Counted from the stretch's first letter, positions 24,793 through 35,932 are shown. The stretch: DNA of 64,000 nucleotides from CAWACP01 sp963780655 (GCA_963780655.1 CAWACP010000003.1:1984001-2048000), one strand, 5' to 3'. Numbers and translations: made by a program. The notes: generated by a model from the letters alone, not told the origin.

Positions 24793-26016
24793 ATGTCCCA
24801 CCGAGTTTTGGTCCCACTTTCCGCCGGGATCTTTCTATTGCTCAGCGCATGCTCGTCCGACAGCGTACGGCGAGAGCCGGCCCTCGCACAGGCGTTCGTT
24901 GGACCGGTTTCGGTGAACCTGCGCGAGCAGATCGCGCTGAAGTCGCCCGTGGTGACCACGGTTAAGCACGGCGACGAAGTGGACATACTGGACCAGAAGC
25001 GGCGATTCGTGCGCGTACGCGCTCGCAACGGTAAGGCGGGCTGGACGGAGGCGCGCCAGCTCATGACCGCTGACGAGATGAATGGGCTTCGCAGGCTGGC
25101 CGACCAGGCTGCCGCGCTGCCTTCGCAGGGCACGGCCAGCTCCTATGAGCCGCTCAACATGCACAGCGCGCCCGACCGCAACAGCCCCGGTTTCTATCAA
25201 ATCCATGAGGGCATTCCGGTGGAGGTGCTGGCGCACAAGCTGTCGCCGAAGCTGCCCATCGCGAACGTTGCGCCGCCGCGCCTGATTCCACCGAGACCAA
25301 AGCCGGTGCGAAAGAAGAGGCCCGAGGACGATTCCAGACGCGCGCTGAAGCCGCCCCCCGCGCCTGCCCCTGGGCTGCCGCAGAACTGGGTGGACCTTTC
25401 GAAAACGGAGGAGCCGCCGGAACCCGAGCCAAAGGAACCCGAGAAGCCCGTGGTCATGGAGGACTGGTCGCTCGTGCGGCTGAAGGATGGCGCCGCCGGG
25501 TGGGTGCTCACGCGGATGTTGAACATGGCCATTCCCGACGAGGTGGCCCAATATTCCGAGGGACACCGGATCACGTCGTACTTCGCCATGATGGACATTG
25601 AGGACCAGGGCCAGACACGGCACCAGTGGCTCTGGACAACGCTGTCGAAGGAAAACGTTCCGTACGATTTCGACAGCTACCGGTATTTCATCTGGAGCCG
25701 CAACCACCATCGCTACGAAACCGCCTACATCGAGCGGAAGGTGATCGGGTATTTTCCTGTGATTGCGCAACCGGGCGCGACGCCGAAGTTCACTCTGATC
25801 ATGCAGGGCGATGACGGTAAGCTCTATCGCTATCACTTCATCTTCGATACGTACCGCGTAAGGCTGGTGAGCAAAGAGCCGTGGACGCCGCCTCCGGCCG
25901 GTGCAGTGACAGCCGCCCCTGCGCCTGTCGCTGTGGCGTCGCAGCCCGCCCCGTCCAAACCCGGCCTGTTCTCGCGGCTTCGTAATAAAGTGCGTAGCTG
26001 GATGGGAAAGCGGTAA
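24793..26016 (+). CDS. Lipoprotein with bacterial SH3 domains
   Basis: 407 residues from ATG 24793, the start that yields a lipoprotein signal peptide (RVLVPLSAGIFLLLSACSSD; lipobox LSAC). An SH3b-like domain follows (VSVNLREQIALKSPVVTTVK with GDEVDIL, then RNGKAGWTEARQL). A second SH3-like region (SYEPLNMHSAPDRNSPGF) is interrupted by a long proline/lysine/glutamate-rich linker (about 165-240) and completes with DWSLVRLKDGAAGWVLTRML. The C-terminal ~150 residues are a globular domain of unknown family. It is anchored to a membrane in the periplasm and probably binds cell-wall peptides. Confidence 0.8.
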   Translation: MSHRVLVPLSAGIFLLLSACSSDSVRREPALAQAFVGPVSVNLREQIALKSPVVTTVKHGDEVDILDQKRRFVRVRARNGKAGWTEARQLMTADEMNGLRRLADQAAALPSQGTASSYEPLNMHSAPDRNSPGFYQIHEGIPVEVLAHKLSPKLPIANVAPPRLIPPRPKPVRKKRPEDDSRRALKPPPAPAPGLPQNWVDLSKTEEPPEPEPKEPEKPVVMEDWSLVRLKDGAAGWVLTRMLNMAIPDEVAQYSEGHRITSYFAMMDIEDQGQTRHQWLWTTLSKENVPYDFDSYRYFIWSRNHHRYETAYIERKVIGYFPVIAQPGATPKFTLIMQGDDGKLYRYHFIFDTYRVRLVSKEPWTPPPAGAVTAAPAPVAVASQPAPSKPGLFSRLRNKVRSWMGKR

Positions 26017-26041
26017 AAGCCGTCCCGCGCAAAGCCGAAAC

Positions 26042-26064
26042 GGCCGGCGGAGAAGCCGCCGGCC
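26042..26064. terminator. GC hairpin between convergent genes
   Basis: GGCCGGCGG and CCGCCGGCC, nine base pairs with a 5-base loop. There is no T-run, so it is not a classic intrinsic terminator, but its position 26 bases after a stop and before a convergent gene suits transcript ending. A nearly identical hairpin lies at 29442-29463 beside the paralogous gene. Confidence 0.45.
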
Positions 26065-26066
26065 GC

Positions 26067-26089
26067 GCAGGCTGAAAGCCTGCTCTACT
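26067..26089 (+). repeat. Family A palindromic repeat
   Basis: GCAGGCTGAAAGCCTGC plus TCTACT, following the GC hairpin and ending 11 bases before the stop of the minus-strand secreted-protein gene. Confidence 0.9.
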
Positions 26090-26100
26090 TTTGCACGCTG

Positions 26101-26517
26101 CTACCGAGGTTCCGCCAGGATCGCCATTTCCACTGACTTCTGCCCTCGCTCGGCTTCGCGCTCGGCTGCGGACTTCCGCACAGACCGGCCGCCCGTCGAG
26201 GGGCTCCACACGCCCGCCAGATAGTGGGCCTCTCCGTAGACATGGAAGGTGACTCTGGCTTCGCCAGGGGCGCTGGGCGTGGCGCTCGGGTAAACGACCG
26301 AAATCGCAGTTTTGCGGCAGTCCTCGCTCTGGATGGTCATGGTCTGCGAGCCAAACGATGAGGTAACGCGATACTCGCCGGCCGGGAGTTTCTGGTTGCC
26401 AACGCTGAACGTGAACGGAACGTTCACCTTCATATTGGTGTGAGCCTGAGCAAAGGCGGCGGGCATGCACAGCAAAGCGCCAATGCCGGCCAGCTTCAAT
26501 GTCGTGTTGAGTTTCAT
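26101..26517 (-). CDS. Secreted protein, acidobacterial paralogue family (copy 1)
   Basis: 138 residues with a clear signal peptide (MKLNTTLKLAGIGALLCMPA, cleavage after AFAQA). The mature part opens with NMKVNVPFTFSVGNQKLPAG and continues beta-rich with HVYGEAHYLAGVWSPSTGG. The C-terminus is charged, AAEREAERGQKSVEMAIL. It is equal in length and highly similar to the protein at 29505-29921. No enzymatic motif is visible. Its promoter region and 3' hairpin are also shared with that paralogue, so a whole transcription unit was duplicated. Confidence 0.75.
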   Translation of the reverse strand: MKLNTTLKLAGIGALLCMPAAFAQAHTNMKVNVPFTFSVGNQKLPAGEYRVTSSFGSQTMTIQSEDCRKTAISVVYPSATPSAPGEARVTFHVYGEAHYLAGVWSPSTGGRSVRKSAAEREAERGQKSVEMAILAEPR

Positions 26518-26820
26518 TTTCGTCCCCTCTTTCTTGTCGCCGCCGGTCTGGCGTCGAACGCATTGTTATAAAACAGGCCTCGGGCCAAAGCGATGGACGA
26601 GTGGAATGAGGGTCTTACGAGTGGAAAGCCGGGGCGGACTCACGGAACCGTTTGAGAGAGCTCTCACGGTTTCGATAGAGGAACTCCCGCCCAGGGGTTT
26701 TACGTCATAATAGGTGCAGCCAGCGAGGTTCGGCCACTGTCCAGTGGCTTAAAGAAGCGCACTCCGGCCCTGTCAACGGCCTCTCCCAACAATCGACATT
26801 CTTAATCAGGGCAGCGACTC
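26518..26820. other. Divergent intergenic region with conserved promoter-like element
   Basis: The 303-base gap between copy 1 and the downstream kinase. The 100 bases nearest copy 1 resemble those upstream of copy 2 (shared tctggcgtcgaacgcatt and a following aatggaatgag/cttacg block). The rest holds a short inverted repeat (gagagagctctc, about 26653-26664) and no gene. Confidence 0.6.
26568..26589 (-). promoter_or_regulatory. Possible sigma54-like promoter of copy 1
   Basis: The minus strand reads TTTGGCCCGAGGCCTGTTTT AT: TGGC, seven bases, then CTGT. This is close to the -24/-12 pattern TGGCAC-N5-TTGC but has GT instead of GC at -12. It lies about 50 bases upstream of the ATG. An equivalent element with the same spacing precedes copy 2. 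Confidence 0.3.
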
Positions 26821-29433
26821 ATGTCCGCCGAGAGCGTGTCGCATTATCGAATCCTCCGCAAAATTGGCGGGGGCGGCATGGGTGTGGTGTATGAGGCGGA
26901 GGACACTCGCCTCGGCCGGTCGGTTGCGCTGAAATTTCTTCCCGAGCACGTTGCCGAAAGCCCCGACGCGCTCGAGCGCTTCCGGCGTGAGGCGCGCCTG
27001 GCATCGTCACTCAACCATCCCGGCATCTGCTCCATTTACGATGTCGGCGAGGAAGACGGCAGGCCGTACCTGGTGATGGAGTATCTGGACGGCTGCAACC
27101 TGCGGCAGCGCATTGCGGGACATCCTCTGGATGTAAATCAATTGGTCGAGATAGCTACGCAGGCGGCGGACGCGCTCGCGGCGGCGCACAGCAAGGGCGT
27201 CATCCATCGCGACATCAAGCCCGCGAATCTGTTCGTGACTTCTTCCGGGCACACCAAGATCCTGGATTTCGGCCTGGCGAAGGCCACGGTTCCTCAACAC
27301 GCGGTGGCCGGCGCGGGCGAGAGCGCCACGGTTCCCATGGATTTCAGCACCAGCCCCGGGATTACCGCGGGCACGGTGGCGTACATGTCTCCGGAGCAGG
27401 CCCGCGGAGAAGAGCTCGACGCCCGCACAGATATCTTCTCGATGGGTCTGGTGCTGTACGAGATGGCCACCGGCCGCCAGGCGTTCACCGGCGCGACTTC
27501 GGCCATCATTTTCGACAAGCTGCTCAATCAGCAGCCCGACCCACCCACGCTGCTGAATCACACGGTCCCGGCCGAGCTGGAGCGCATCATCGAAAAATGT
27601 CTCGAGAAGGAACGGCGCATGCGCTATCAGACGGCGGCGGATCTGCATTCCGACCTGATGCGTTTGAACCGCGACAGCAGCGGGCGCATGAGCGCTCCGC
27701 GTTCAGCGCGCAAGCCGCTTCGCCGAATTGCGCTCGTCGCCGGCGGTGTTGTTGTTGCCGCGGCGGCTGTCGTCCTGTATTGGCTATTCGGTGAAACAAG
27801 CCGCCCGCGCGTGCCCAGTCTGACGCAGCTTACGGCCAATCCGGCGGAGCTGCCGGTCACCGGCCTCGCGCTTTCGCCCGACGGGACGTCGCTCGCGTAT
27901 TCGGACGCTCGGGGAATCCATTACCGCCTCATGTCGACAGGCGAAACGCAGGATGTGGCGGGCACGGACGGGTTCGCGGTTCTTGGGTGGATTGCCGACG
28001 GCGCCAGGTTGACGATCACAAAACTGGTGGATGGAGCCGCCAATTACTGGACTCTGCCTCTGCTCGGCGGCCAGCCCCAGCCATTCGGCACTGGTGTTCC
28101 CACGCCGGACGGCTCGCGCGTGCTCCGTACCAATGCGCTGCAGGAGATCTCCATCGCCGACGTGAGCGGCGCCACTGTACGGCCGCTGGTAAGGCTGGCT
28201 GGCGGCGAAATGGGGGTGAGCTTTCCCGAGTGGTCGCCGGACGGACGAAGCGTCGCGATCGCGCTGAGCAAGACTTCGAAGAACGGAAGCGCAACCACCC
28301 GGCTGGCGCTCGTTCACGGTGATGGGCGCGGCGGTCCCATCTCCTGGGACCTGAAGAGACCGGTGAGCTGGGCCGCATGGGCGACCGACGAACTGCTCGC
28401 CCTGGTCATGCGCGATACGAACGGTGGAGACAATGTCTGGCTGGTTCGGGTGAATCCAGATTCGCTGGCCATGCGTGGACAGCCAGAGAAGATTACGTCG
28501 TATGGACCGAACACGTTCATCACTCATCTGCATGCGTCCGCCAATGGCGCGAGGCTTGTGTTTCTGGTGCGGACCATGCAATACGACGTTTATGTGGCTC
28601 CGTTGGCGCAGGAGGGCCGAAAGCTGGCCGCGGCTCCGCGGCGCCTCACGCTTGACGATCGTCAGGACCTGCCCACGGGGTGGACGGCGGACAGCCGTTC
28701 CGTCCTCTTCATGTCCAACCGAAGCGGCGTTTACCACGTCTACCGCGAGGATCTGGACAGCGGCTCCGCCGTACAACTGACGTCCGGTTCCGCTGACACG
28801 GGCCAGGCCAAGTCGACGGCCGACGGGAAGTGGCTTCTGTACTACCTGTACCCGGATGGCTCGAATCAGCCGCCGCAGAGGATTATGCACCTGAGTCCGG
28901 ACGGAACGAATCTGGAGGAAATAGAAAACGTCTCCAGCAGCGGCATCATGCGGTGCACGCAGGCGGGCCCGTGTTTCCTCGATTCATTTGGCGGCCCCGA
29001 TTCGGTGATCTCCGAGCTCGATCCGATCAAGGGAAAAGGAAGGGACCTGTTTCGAATCCAGGGCAAGGGAACGTACATGGACGTGTCACCGGACGCTACC
29101 GCGTTCGCGTGGGTTCTGGCGAGTGGGGCGCGAAATCGGATCCGCATTGTGGACAGTCAGGGACGCGTGAAGCGGGAGTTCGACGCGAAGGGCGTCACGA
29201 ACCTGATAGCGCTTGACTGGGCCGCGGACGGAAAAGGCTTCTTTGTTTCGAACGCATCGGAAGCTGGCGATGCATCGCTGTTCTACTGCGACCTCGAGGG
29301 GAACGCTGCCCAGCTTTGGCGGCAGCCGGCGAGCTTTATCACGTGGGGCGTGCCCTCGCCGGATGGGAAGTGGATCGCCGCGCTCGGGGCAACACACGAC
29401 AGCAACGCATGGCTGATGGATAAGTTCCACTAA
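26821..29433 (+). CDS. Ser/Thr protein kinase with TolB/WD40-like beta-propeller
   Basis: 870 residues. The Hanks-type kinase occupies about 8-275: glycine loop KIGGGGMGVVYEAED, Lys38 in VALKF, HRDIKPANLFV with Asp131, DFG at 149-151 and GTVAYMSPEQARGEELDART. A membrane helix (about 303-320, ALVAGGVVVAAAAVVLYWLF) leads to a periplasmic propeller of repeated PDGTSLAYSD, SPDGRSVAIALS, TADSRSVLFMSNRSG and SPDGTNLEE blades of the TolB/PD40 type. This architecture is common in acidobacteria and couples an outside sensor to cytoplasmic phosphorylation. It sits between two paralogous secreted proteins and upstream of an FHA-domain activator that could bind phosphothreonine. Confidence 0.93.
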   Translation: MSAESVSHYRILRKIGGGGMGVVYEAEDTRLGRSVALKFLPEHVAESPDALERFRREARLASSLNHPGICSIYDVGEEDGRPYLVMEYLDGCNLRQRIAGHPLDVNQLVEIATQAADALAAAHSKGVIHRDIKPANLFVTSSGHTKILDFGLAKATVPQHAVAGAGESATVPMDFSTSPGITAGTVAYMSPEQARGEELDARTDIFSMGLVLYEMATGRQAFTGATSAIIFDKLLNQQPDPPTLLNHTVPAELERIIEKCLEKERRMRYQTAADLHSDLMRLNRDSSGRMSAPRSARKPLRRIALVAGGVVVAAAAVVLYWLFGETSRPRVPSLTQLTANPAELPVTGLALSPDGTSLAYSDARGIHYRLMSTGETQDVAGTDGFAVLGWIADGARLTITKLVDGAANYWTLPLLGGQPQPFGTGVPTPDGSRVLRTNALQEISIADVSGATVRPLVRLAGGEMGVSFPEWSPDGRSVAIALSKTSKNGSATTRLALVHGDGRGGPISWDLKRPVSWAAWATDELLALVMRDTNGGDNVWLVRVNPDSLAMRGQPEKITSYGPNTFITHLHASANGARLVFLVRTMQYDVYVAPLAQEGRKLAAAPRRLTLDDRQDLPTGWTADSRSVLFMSNRSGVYHVYREDLDSGSAVQLTSGSADTGQAKSTADGKWLLYYLYPDGSNQPPQRIMHLSPDGTNLEEIENVSSSGIMRCTQAGPCFLDSFGGPDSVISELDPIKGKGRDLFRIQGKGTYMDVSPDATAFAWVLASGARNRIRIVDSQGRVKREFDAKGVTNLIALDWAADGKGFFVSNASEAGDASLFYCDLEGNAAQLWRQPASFITWGVPSPDGKWIAALGATHDSNAWLMDKFH

Positions 29434-29441
29434 CGCGAAAG

Positions 29442-29463
29442 GGCCGGCGGATGCCCGCCGGCC
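29442..29463. terminator. GC hairpin between convergent genes (second copy)
   Basis: GGCCGGCGG and CCGCCGGCC with a 4-base loop, 9 bases after the kinase stop and 42 bases before the stop of secreted copy 2. The stem is the same as at 26042-26064. Confidence 0.45.
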
Positions 29464-29504
29464 GCATCGTTAGCAGAGAGTCGAGTCGCCATTTCGCTCG
29501 AACG

Positions 29505-29921
29505 TTACTGCTGTTGGACCAAAATCGCCATTTCAACCGGCTTCTGTCCGCGCTCCGCTTCGCGCTCGGCTGCGCACTTCGGCACAGTTCTGCCGCCCGT
29601 ATCCGGGCTCCACACGCCTGCCAGATAGCTGGTCTCTCCGTACACGTGGAAGATGACCCGGGCTTTTCCATCGCCGCTCGGCTTGCCGCCCGTGCCGGCG
29701 AGGGACATAACGGTCCTGCGGGACTCCTCGCTCGTGATGGACATGATCTGCGATCCGGTGGCGGAGGTGATGTTATACTCACCCGCCGGAAGCTTCTGGT
29801 TGCCAACGCTGAACGAGAACGGAACGTTCACTTTCAGGTTAGTGTGAGACTGAGCGAAAGCAGCGGGCATGCACAGCAGAGCGGCAACGCCAGCCAGCTG
29901 AGTGATCGTGTTGAGTTTCAT
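29505..29921 (-). CDS. Secreted protein, acidobacterial paralogue family (copy 2)
   Basis: 138 residues from ATG 29921, with a good upstream GAGGAG; an extended frame to 29990 is not needed. Signal peptide KLNTITQLAGVAALLCMPA, then NLKVNVPFSFSVGNQKLPAG and HVYGETSYLAGVWSPDTGG, ending AAEREAERGQKPVEMAILV. Similarity to copy 1 runs along the whole length, with most differences in the middle (residues 58-85). It is predicted to be periplasmic or extracellular; function unknown. It converges on the kinase gene and is divergent from the FHA-sigma54 activator. Confidence 0.75.
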   Translation of the reverse strand: MKLNTITQLAGVAALLCMPAAFAQSHTNLKVNVPFSFSVGNQKLPAGEYNITSATGSQIMSITSEESRRTVMSLAGTGGKPSGDGKARVIFHVYGETSYLAGVWSPDTGGRTVPKCAAEREAERGQKPVEMAILVQQQ

Positions 29922-29969
29922 CTTGTTCTCCTCTTGAATCGCCGCCTGTCTGGCGTCGAACGCATTCTG

Positions 29970-29991
29970 ATAAAACACTCCGCTGGCCAAA
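29970..29991 (-). promoter_or_regulatory. Possible sigma54-like promoter of copy 2
   Basis: The minus strand reads TTTGGCCAGCGGAGTGTTTT AT: TGGC, seven bases, then GTGT, about 50 bases upstream of the ATG. The TTTGGCC..TGTTTTAT outline is shared with 26568-26589, while the spacer differs. A sigma54 activator gene is divergent from this site. The match to consensus is imperfect. Confidence 0.3.
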
Positions 29992-30083
29992 GCGCGGCTC
30001 GAATGGAATGAGAAACTTACGCGGGACCGAGGGGCCGGGACTCACAGAAGTGTTTGAACGGGCTCTAACGGATTCGATAGACC

Positions 30084-30167
30084 CTGTGGCGCAAACGATC
30101 GCTTTTGTCGTCTGCGATTGCCGATAGAACGCCGGCAGGCCACAAACACCGATGGCCTGCCCCACAG
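30084..30167. repeat. Family B palindromic element
   Basis: This begins CTGTGGCGCAAACGATCGC and TTTTGTCGTCTGCG, includes a nested inverted repeat GGCAGGCCAC..GATGGCCTGCC, and ends GCCCCACAGGG, so its outer ends CCTGTGG/CCCACAGG are inverted. The left part matches the left part of 62243-62326. The remaining bases of this 342-base gap hold no gene. Confidence 0.6.
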
Positions 30168-30263
30168 GGAAGGAACCCGTAACCAAACGCCGCTGAATTC
30201 GTCGCGGGCTCCGACGATTCTATGCTGATGTAATACAGGGACCGGCGTATGCTGGTGTAGCGG

Positions 30264-32084
<1,821 letters not shown>

Positions 32085-32133
32085 GCTCCGGGAATCCGAG
32101 ACACCGAGGCTAACTCACAATGAAGGCAAGGCC

Positions 32134-32850
32134 ATGAAGACGCAAGCACGCAATGACGTCAACCACAAGCTAAGTGAGTCTGACCGGGCGCCCGTCACCG
32201 GCGCAGTCTCGGGAGAGTTTGTCACCGAGATGTTCGAGTACGACGGTGGAAGGCAGGTCACGGTGTACGTACCACCGGACCCGCCCGAAGCAATCGTCTT
32301 CGCAGGTGACGGTCAGCGAATCTCGAAGTGGGGCCGGTTGCTCGAGAAGGCCGACGTACCGTCCACAATGATCGTTGGTGTACATGGGCTGACCGATGAG
32401 ATGCTGCGGCTCCATGAGTACTCACCGGGCTTTGAGCCGGAGCGGTTCGCGGCGCATGAGAAGTTCTTCGTCGAGGACGTTCGCCGATGGACGGAGTCGC
32501 GGTTTGCCGTGGCGCTGCCCACTGAACGCACGGCAGCGTTCGGCGTCTCGGCGGGTGGAGAGCTGGCCCTCGCTCTTGGGCTTCGGCATCCAAATGTCTA
32601 CGGTGCGGTCTTGTGCGCCTCGCCTGGCGGCGGTTACAGGCCGCCTGGCATTATGCCGGGTCCGCTCCCGCGCACATACCTTGTCGCCGGCACGCAGGAG
32701 CCGTTCTTCCTCGAGAACGCAAGGAGGTGGGCGGACGCGCTGCGCGATGCAGATGCGGACGTCGTCATGAATGAGCGAGTTGGGTCGCACGGCGGCGCAT
32801 TCTGGCGAGAAGAGTTCCCGCTGATGGTGGCGTGGGCATTCGGACGATGA
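32134..32850 (+). CDS. Alpha/beta-hydrolase esterase, IroE/Fes-like
   Basis: 238 residues with no signal peptide. The nucleophile elbow is AAFGVSAGGELALALG (GxSxG), preceded by STMIVGVHGLTDEMLRLHEY and followed by AVLCASPGGGYRPP. The likely acid is in VAGTQEPFF and the histidine in RVGSHGGAFWREEFP. This arrangement is that of the esterase family that includes trilactone hydrolases and related enzymes. It probably cleaves a carboxylic ester in the cytoplasm; the substrate is unknown. It stands 50 bases after the activator gene and could be read with it. Confidence 0.8.
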   Translation: MKTQARNDVNHKLSESDRAPVTGAVSGEFVTEMFEYDGGRQVTVYVPPDPPEAIVFAGDGQRISKWGRLLEKADVPSTMIVGVHGLTDEMLRLHEYSPGFEPERFAAHEKFFVEDVRRWTESRFAVALPTERTAAFGVSAGGELALALGLRHPNVYGAVLCASPGGGYRPPGIMPGPLPRTYLVAGTQEPFFLENARRWADALRDADADVVMNERVGSHGGAFWREEFPLMVAWAFGR

Positions 32851-32951
32851 CGCATCTCGGTGTCTCATCGGCGGCCTGATACAACGGTTCCCACACGTTG
32901 CGCTTCTACCTATTCTGTGGCACTATATGCAGAAGACGGAGGTATCCCCCC

Positions 32952-33296
32952 ATGCCTGACAAATCCGACCTGCCGCAGGGCACCCTCGACCTGCTGATCC
33001 TGAAAGTGGCGGCCCTCGGCCCGGTGCACGGTTATGCGATCGCGCAGCGGCTGCAACAGGTTTCGCGGGATGTAGTCCAGGTTCCGCAGGGTTCGCTCTA
33101 TCCGGCGCTGCACCGGCTCGAGAATCGCGGGTTGCTCGCCGCCGACTGGAAGGAAACCGAGACCGGCCGCGAGGCGAAGTTTTATCGCCTGACGCGCAAG
33201 GGCAAAGCTCAGCTCCAGACGGAAACGGCAAGCTGGCAACGGCTGGTGGATGCGATCGGTCTGGTCCTCACCATGACCGAAGGAGGCGCCGAATGA
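32952..33296 (+). CDS. PadR-family transcriptional regulator
   Basis: 114 residues from ATG 32952. It opens with PQGTLDLLILKVAALGPVHG and has the winged helix QVPQGSLYPALHRLENRGLL plus the wing ETETGREAKFYRLTRKGK, all textbook PadR. Its stop overlaps the start of the ADOP permease (ATGA at 33293), a pairing repeated many times in acidobacterial genomes. It probably represses its own operon. Confidence 0.93.
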   Translation: MPDKSDLPQGTLDLLILKVAALGPVHGYAIAQRLQQVSRDVVQVPQGSLYPALHRLENRGLLAADWKETETGREAKFYRLTRKGKAQLQTETASWQRLVDAIGLVLTMTEGGAE

Positions 33297-35932
33297 GCTG
33301 GTGGCATCGATTACTTCGCGGGAACGCATTGGAGCAGCAACTCGACAAGGAGCTGCGCTTCCATCTGGAACAGCACACGGCGGACCTCATCGCTCGCGGC
33401 CAGAATCCCGAGGAGGCGCGCCGGCTGGCGAGGCTCGAGCTTGGCGGTCCGGAGCAGGTAAAGGAAGAATGCCGCGACGCGCGGGGCACGCGCTGGCTCG
33501 AGGATCTCCTGCAGGACGTCCGTTATGCGGTGCGCACGCTGCGGCAGCGCCCCGGGTTTGCGGCCATGGCCCTGTTGACGCTCGCGCTGGGCACGGGCGC
33601 AACCACGGTGATGTTCACCGTCATCAACGGCGTTCTGCTGAAACCGTTCGCTTACCGAGAACCTGGCCGCCTGTTTCGGCTGCAGGAACGCACGGACTGG
33701 AGCACCGCTTTCGGGAATCTGTGGGCATTCACGTACCCTAACTTCCTCGATTGCAGGCGCGAAAGCCGCTCTCTGGACATGGCGGCGTGGGGTATCGAAC
33801 GCGGCACCGTCAGCGCGCCTGGCGTAGCCGAGTACGTGGACGGCGTGGAGATGTCGTCGGCGCTGTTTTCCGTGCTTGGCGTGAACGTCGCACTGGGCCG
33901 CGCGTTTCTGCCCGAAGAGGACCGGCCTGACGGGGCGCCGGTGGCGATCATCAGTCATGTCATGTGGCAACGCCGCTTTGGCGGCGCCACGGGCGCGATC
34001 GGCGCGAAGCTGGTCTTCGATGGCAAACCGTATACGGTGGTCGGCGTCATGCCACCGGGCTTCCGGCTGGAGGACGATGAGTACGACGTGTTCACGCCTA
34101 TCGGCCAGGACACGTCGCCCAGACTGCGGAATCGCCAGGCGCACGGGTTCAGCGTCTGGGCGCGGCTTCGTTCCGGCGCGACGCGGGCACAGGCGCAAAC
34201 CGAGCTCGCCGTCGTTGGAAGCCGTCTCGCAAGAGAGTACCCGCAAACGAACAAGGGCCGCACCTTCATCGCCGATCCGCTGCGCCCCGACGTCGGGGAC
34301 ACGCAGTCCACGCTGTGGCTGCTGCTGGGCGCCGTTGGGCTGGTGCTGCTGATTGCCTGCGCCAATATAGCGAGCCTGCTGCTGGCACGCGCCGTTTCGC
34401 GCGAACGCGAGCTGGCCATGCGGGTCGCCCTGGGCGCCGGTCGAGGCCGGCTGGCGCGCCAGTGCTTCACCGAAAGCGCCGTGCTCGCGCTGGCCGGTGG
34501 CGCCCTCGGGATCCTTCTGGCGTCGTTGGGTGTTCATCCCTTCGCGAAGTTCTGGCCGGGCGGTTTGCCGCGGGTTCAGGAGATCGCGCTCGACTGGCGC
34601 GTCCTGCTTTTTGCGCTGGGCATCTCGCTGGCGAGCGGGCTTCTGTTTGGGCTCGCGCCGGCCCTTCGCGCGCCCGTGCGCGATCTGGAGCAAACGCTGC
34701 GCGCCGGAGCGCGGACCGTTACCGTTGGCTCGCGCCGGCTGCACCGCTCCTTCGTCATCGCGGAGATTGCCATTGCCGTGGTGCTGCTGGTATCAGCCGG
34801 GGTGCTTGGCCGAACCTTGCTGCGCTTGTCTGCGCTCGATCCTGGACTCGACATCCGCAACGTGCTGGTGGCGCGCACGGCGCTTTCTCCCGCGACGCTC
34901 GCCAACCCCGATCGAACGCGCGCGGCATGGCAGGACCTGCTCGACCGGGCACGTCGCGTACCCGGCGTGCAGGCGATTGCGATGGTGGACACTGTGCCTA
35001 TGCGCCAGGGCAGCAATCCGATCTACTTCTCACTTAGCGCCGCAACCTCGCAGGAACAAGAGCCGATGGTTCTGGCCAACAGCGTAACGCCGGATTATCT
35101 GAAGGTGACCGGCATCCCGCTCCGCCGCGGCCGATTCATTACGGATGACGATCGCAAAGGAACGCAATCCGTCGCGGTAATCGACGACGTCATGGCGCAA
35201 CAGGCGTTCCAGGGCGAGGACCCCATCGGGAAGCACATCTGGATCGGCATTGGGCCGGATCCGGTCACCGTGGTCGGCGTCGTCGGCCACGTGCGCCAGT
35301 GGGGACTTGCCGCGGACGATCAATCGCCGATACGCGCGCAGCTCTACTATCCGTTCGCCCAGGTGCCGGACCCGCTGGTGAGGCGCTGGTCGGAGCTGAT
35401 GTCCATCGCGGTTCGGACCCGCGTCGATCCGCTGACCGTCGCCGAGCCGCTCGGCCGCGAAGTGCGTGACGCCGGCGGCGATCAGGTGCTCTACGCGATC
35501 CACACTTTCGAAGAGCTCGCCACTGCGTCTTTAGCCAGGCAGCGGTTCCTGGTGCTGCTTTTCGGCGTGTTCGCCGGGCTTGCTTTGCTGCTCGCGTGTA
35601 TTGGAATTTACGGCGTGCTGGCGTACCTCACCAGTCAGCGCGTGCCGGAGATCGGCGTGCGCATGGCGCTGGGCGCCACCGGGCCGAAGGTGATGTGGCT
35701 GGTTCTGCGCCAGAGCCTCGTGATGATCCTCGCCGGCATCGGCGTGGGCGCCTTCGCCGCATTCGCGGCCACCCGGACGCTCACGCGGCTGGTGGAAGGG
35801 ATGCGCGGCATTGAGCCGCTCACGTTCGCCCTGATGATAGCCGTCCTGACGATCGCTGCTCTTGTGGCGAGCTTCCTGCCGGCCCGCCGCGCGAGCCGCA
35901 TCGATCCGATACAGGCTTTGCGCGCGGAGTAA
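33293..35932 (+). CDS. ADOP-type ABC transporter permease (MacB/FtsX family)
   Basis: 879 residues. The N-terminal ADOP-specific region (LDKELRFHLEQHTADLIARG, then GTRWLEDLLQDVRYAVRTLR) leads to a first membrane helix, a periplasmic MacB-type core (about 120-310) and an FtsX block (about 340-470) with LLLGAVGLVLLIACANIASL. The duplicated second half ends in another FtsX block and PARRASRIDPIQALRAE. These acidobacterial duplicated orphan permeases lack an adjacent ATPase gene, as here. They are thought to export peptides or antimicrobials with an ATPase encoded elsewhere. PadR control is indicated by the overlap with the upstream gene. Confidence 0.93.
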   Translation: MSWWHRLLRGNALEQQLDKELRFHLEQHTADLIARGQNPEEARRLARLELGGPEQVKEECRDARGTRWLEDLLQDVRYAVRTLRQRPGFAAMALLTLALGTGATTVMFTVINGVLLKPFAYREPGRLFRLQERTDWSTAFGNLWAFTYPNFLDCRRESRSLDMAAWGIERGTVSAPGVAEYVDGVEMSSALFSVLGVNVALGRAFLPEEDRPDGAPVAIISHVMWQRRFGGATGAIGAKLVFDGKPYTVVGVMPPGFRLEDDEYDVFTPIGQDTSPRLRNRQAHGFSVWARLRSGATRAQAQTELAVVGSRLAREYPQTNKGRTFIADPLRPDVGDTQSTLWLLLGAVGLVLLIACANIASLLLARAVSRERELAMRVALGAGRGRLARQCFTESAVLALAGGALGILLASLGVHPFAKFWPGGLPRVQEIALDWRVLLFALGISLASGLLFGLAPALRAPVRDLEQTLRAGARTVTVGSRRLHRSFVIAEIAIAVVLLVSAGVLGRTLLRLSALDPGLDIRNVLVARTALSPATLANPDRTRAAWQDLLDRARRVPGVQAIAMVDTVPMRQGSNPIYFSLSAATSQEQEPMVLANSVTPDYLKVTGIPLRRGRFITDDDRKGTQSVAVIDDVMAQQAFQGEDPIGKHIWIGIGPDPVTVVGVVGHVRQWGLAADDQSPIRAQLYYPFAQVPDPLVRRWSELMSIAVRTRVDPLTVAEPLGREVRDAGGDQVLYAIHTFEELATASLARQRFLVLLFGVFAGLALLLACIGIYGVLAYLTSQRVPEIGVRMALGATGPKVMWLVLRQSLVMILAGIGVGAFAAFAATRTLTRLVEGMRGIEPLTFALMIAVLTIAALVASFLPARRASRIDPIQALRAE

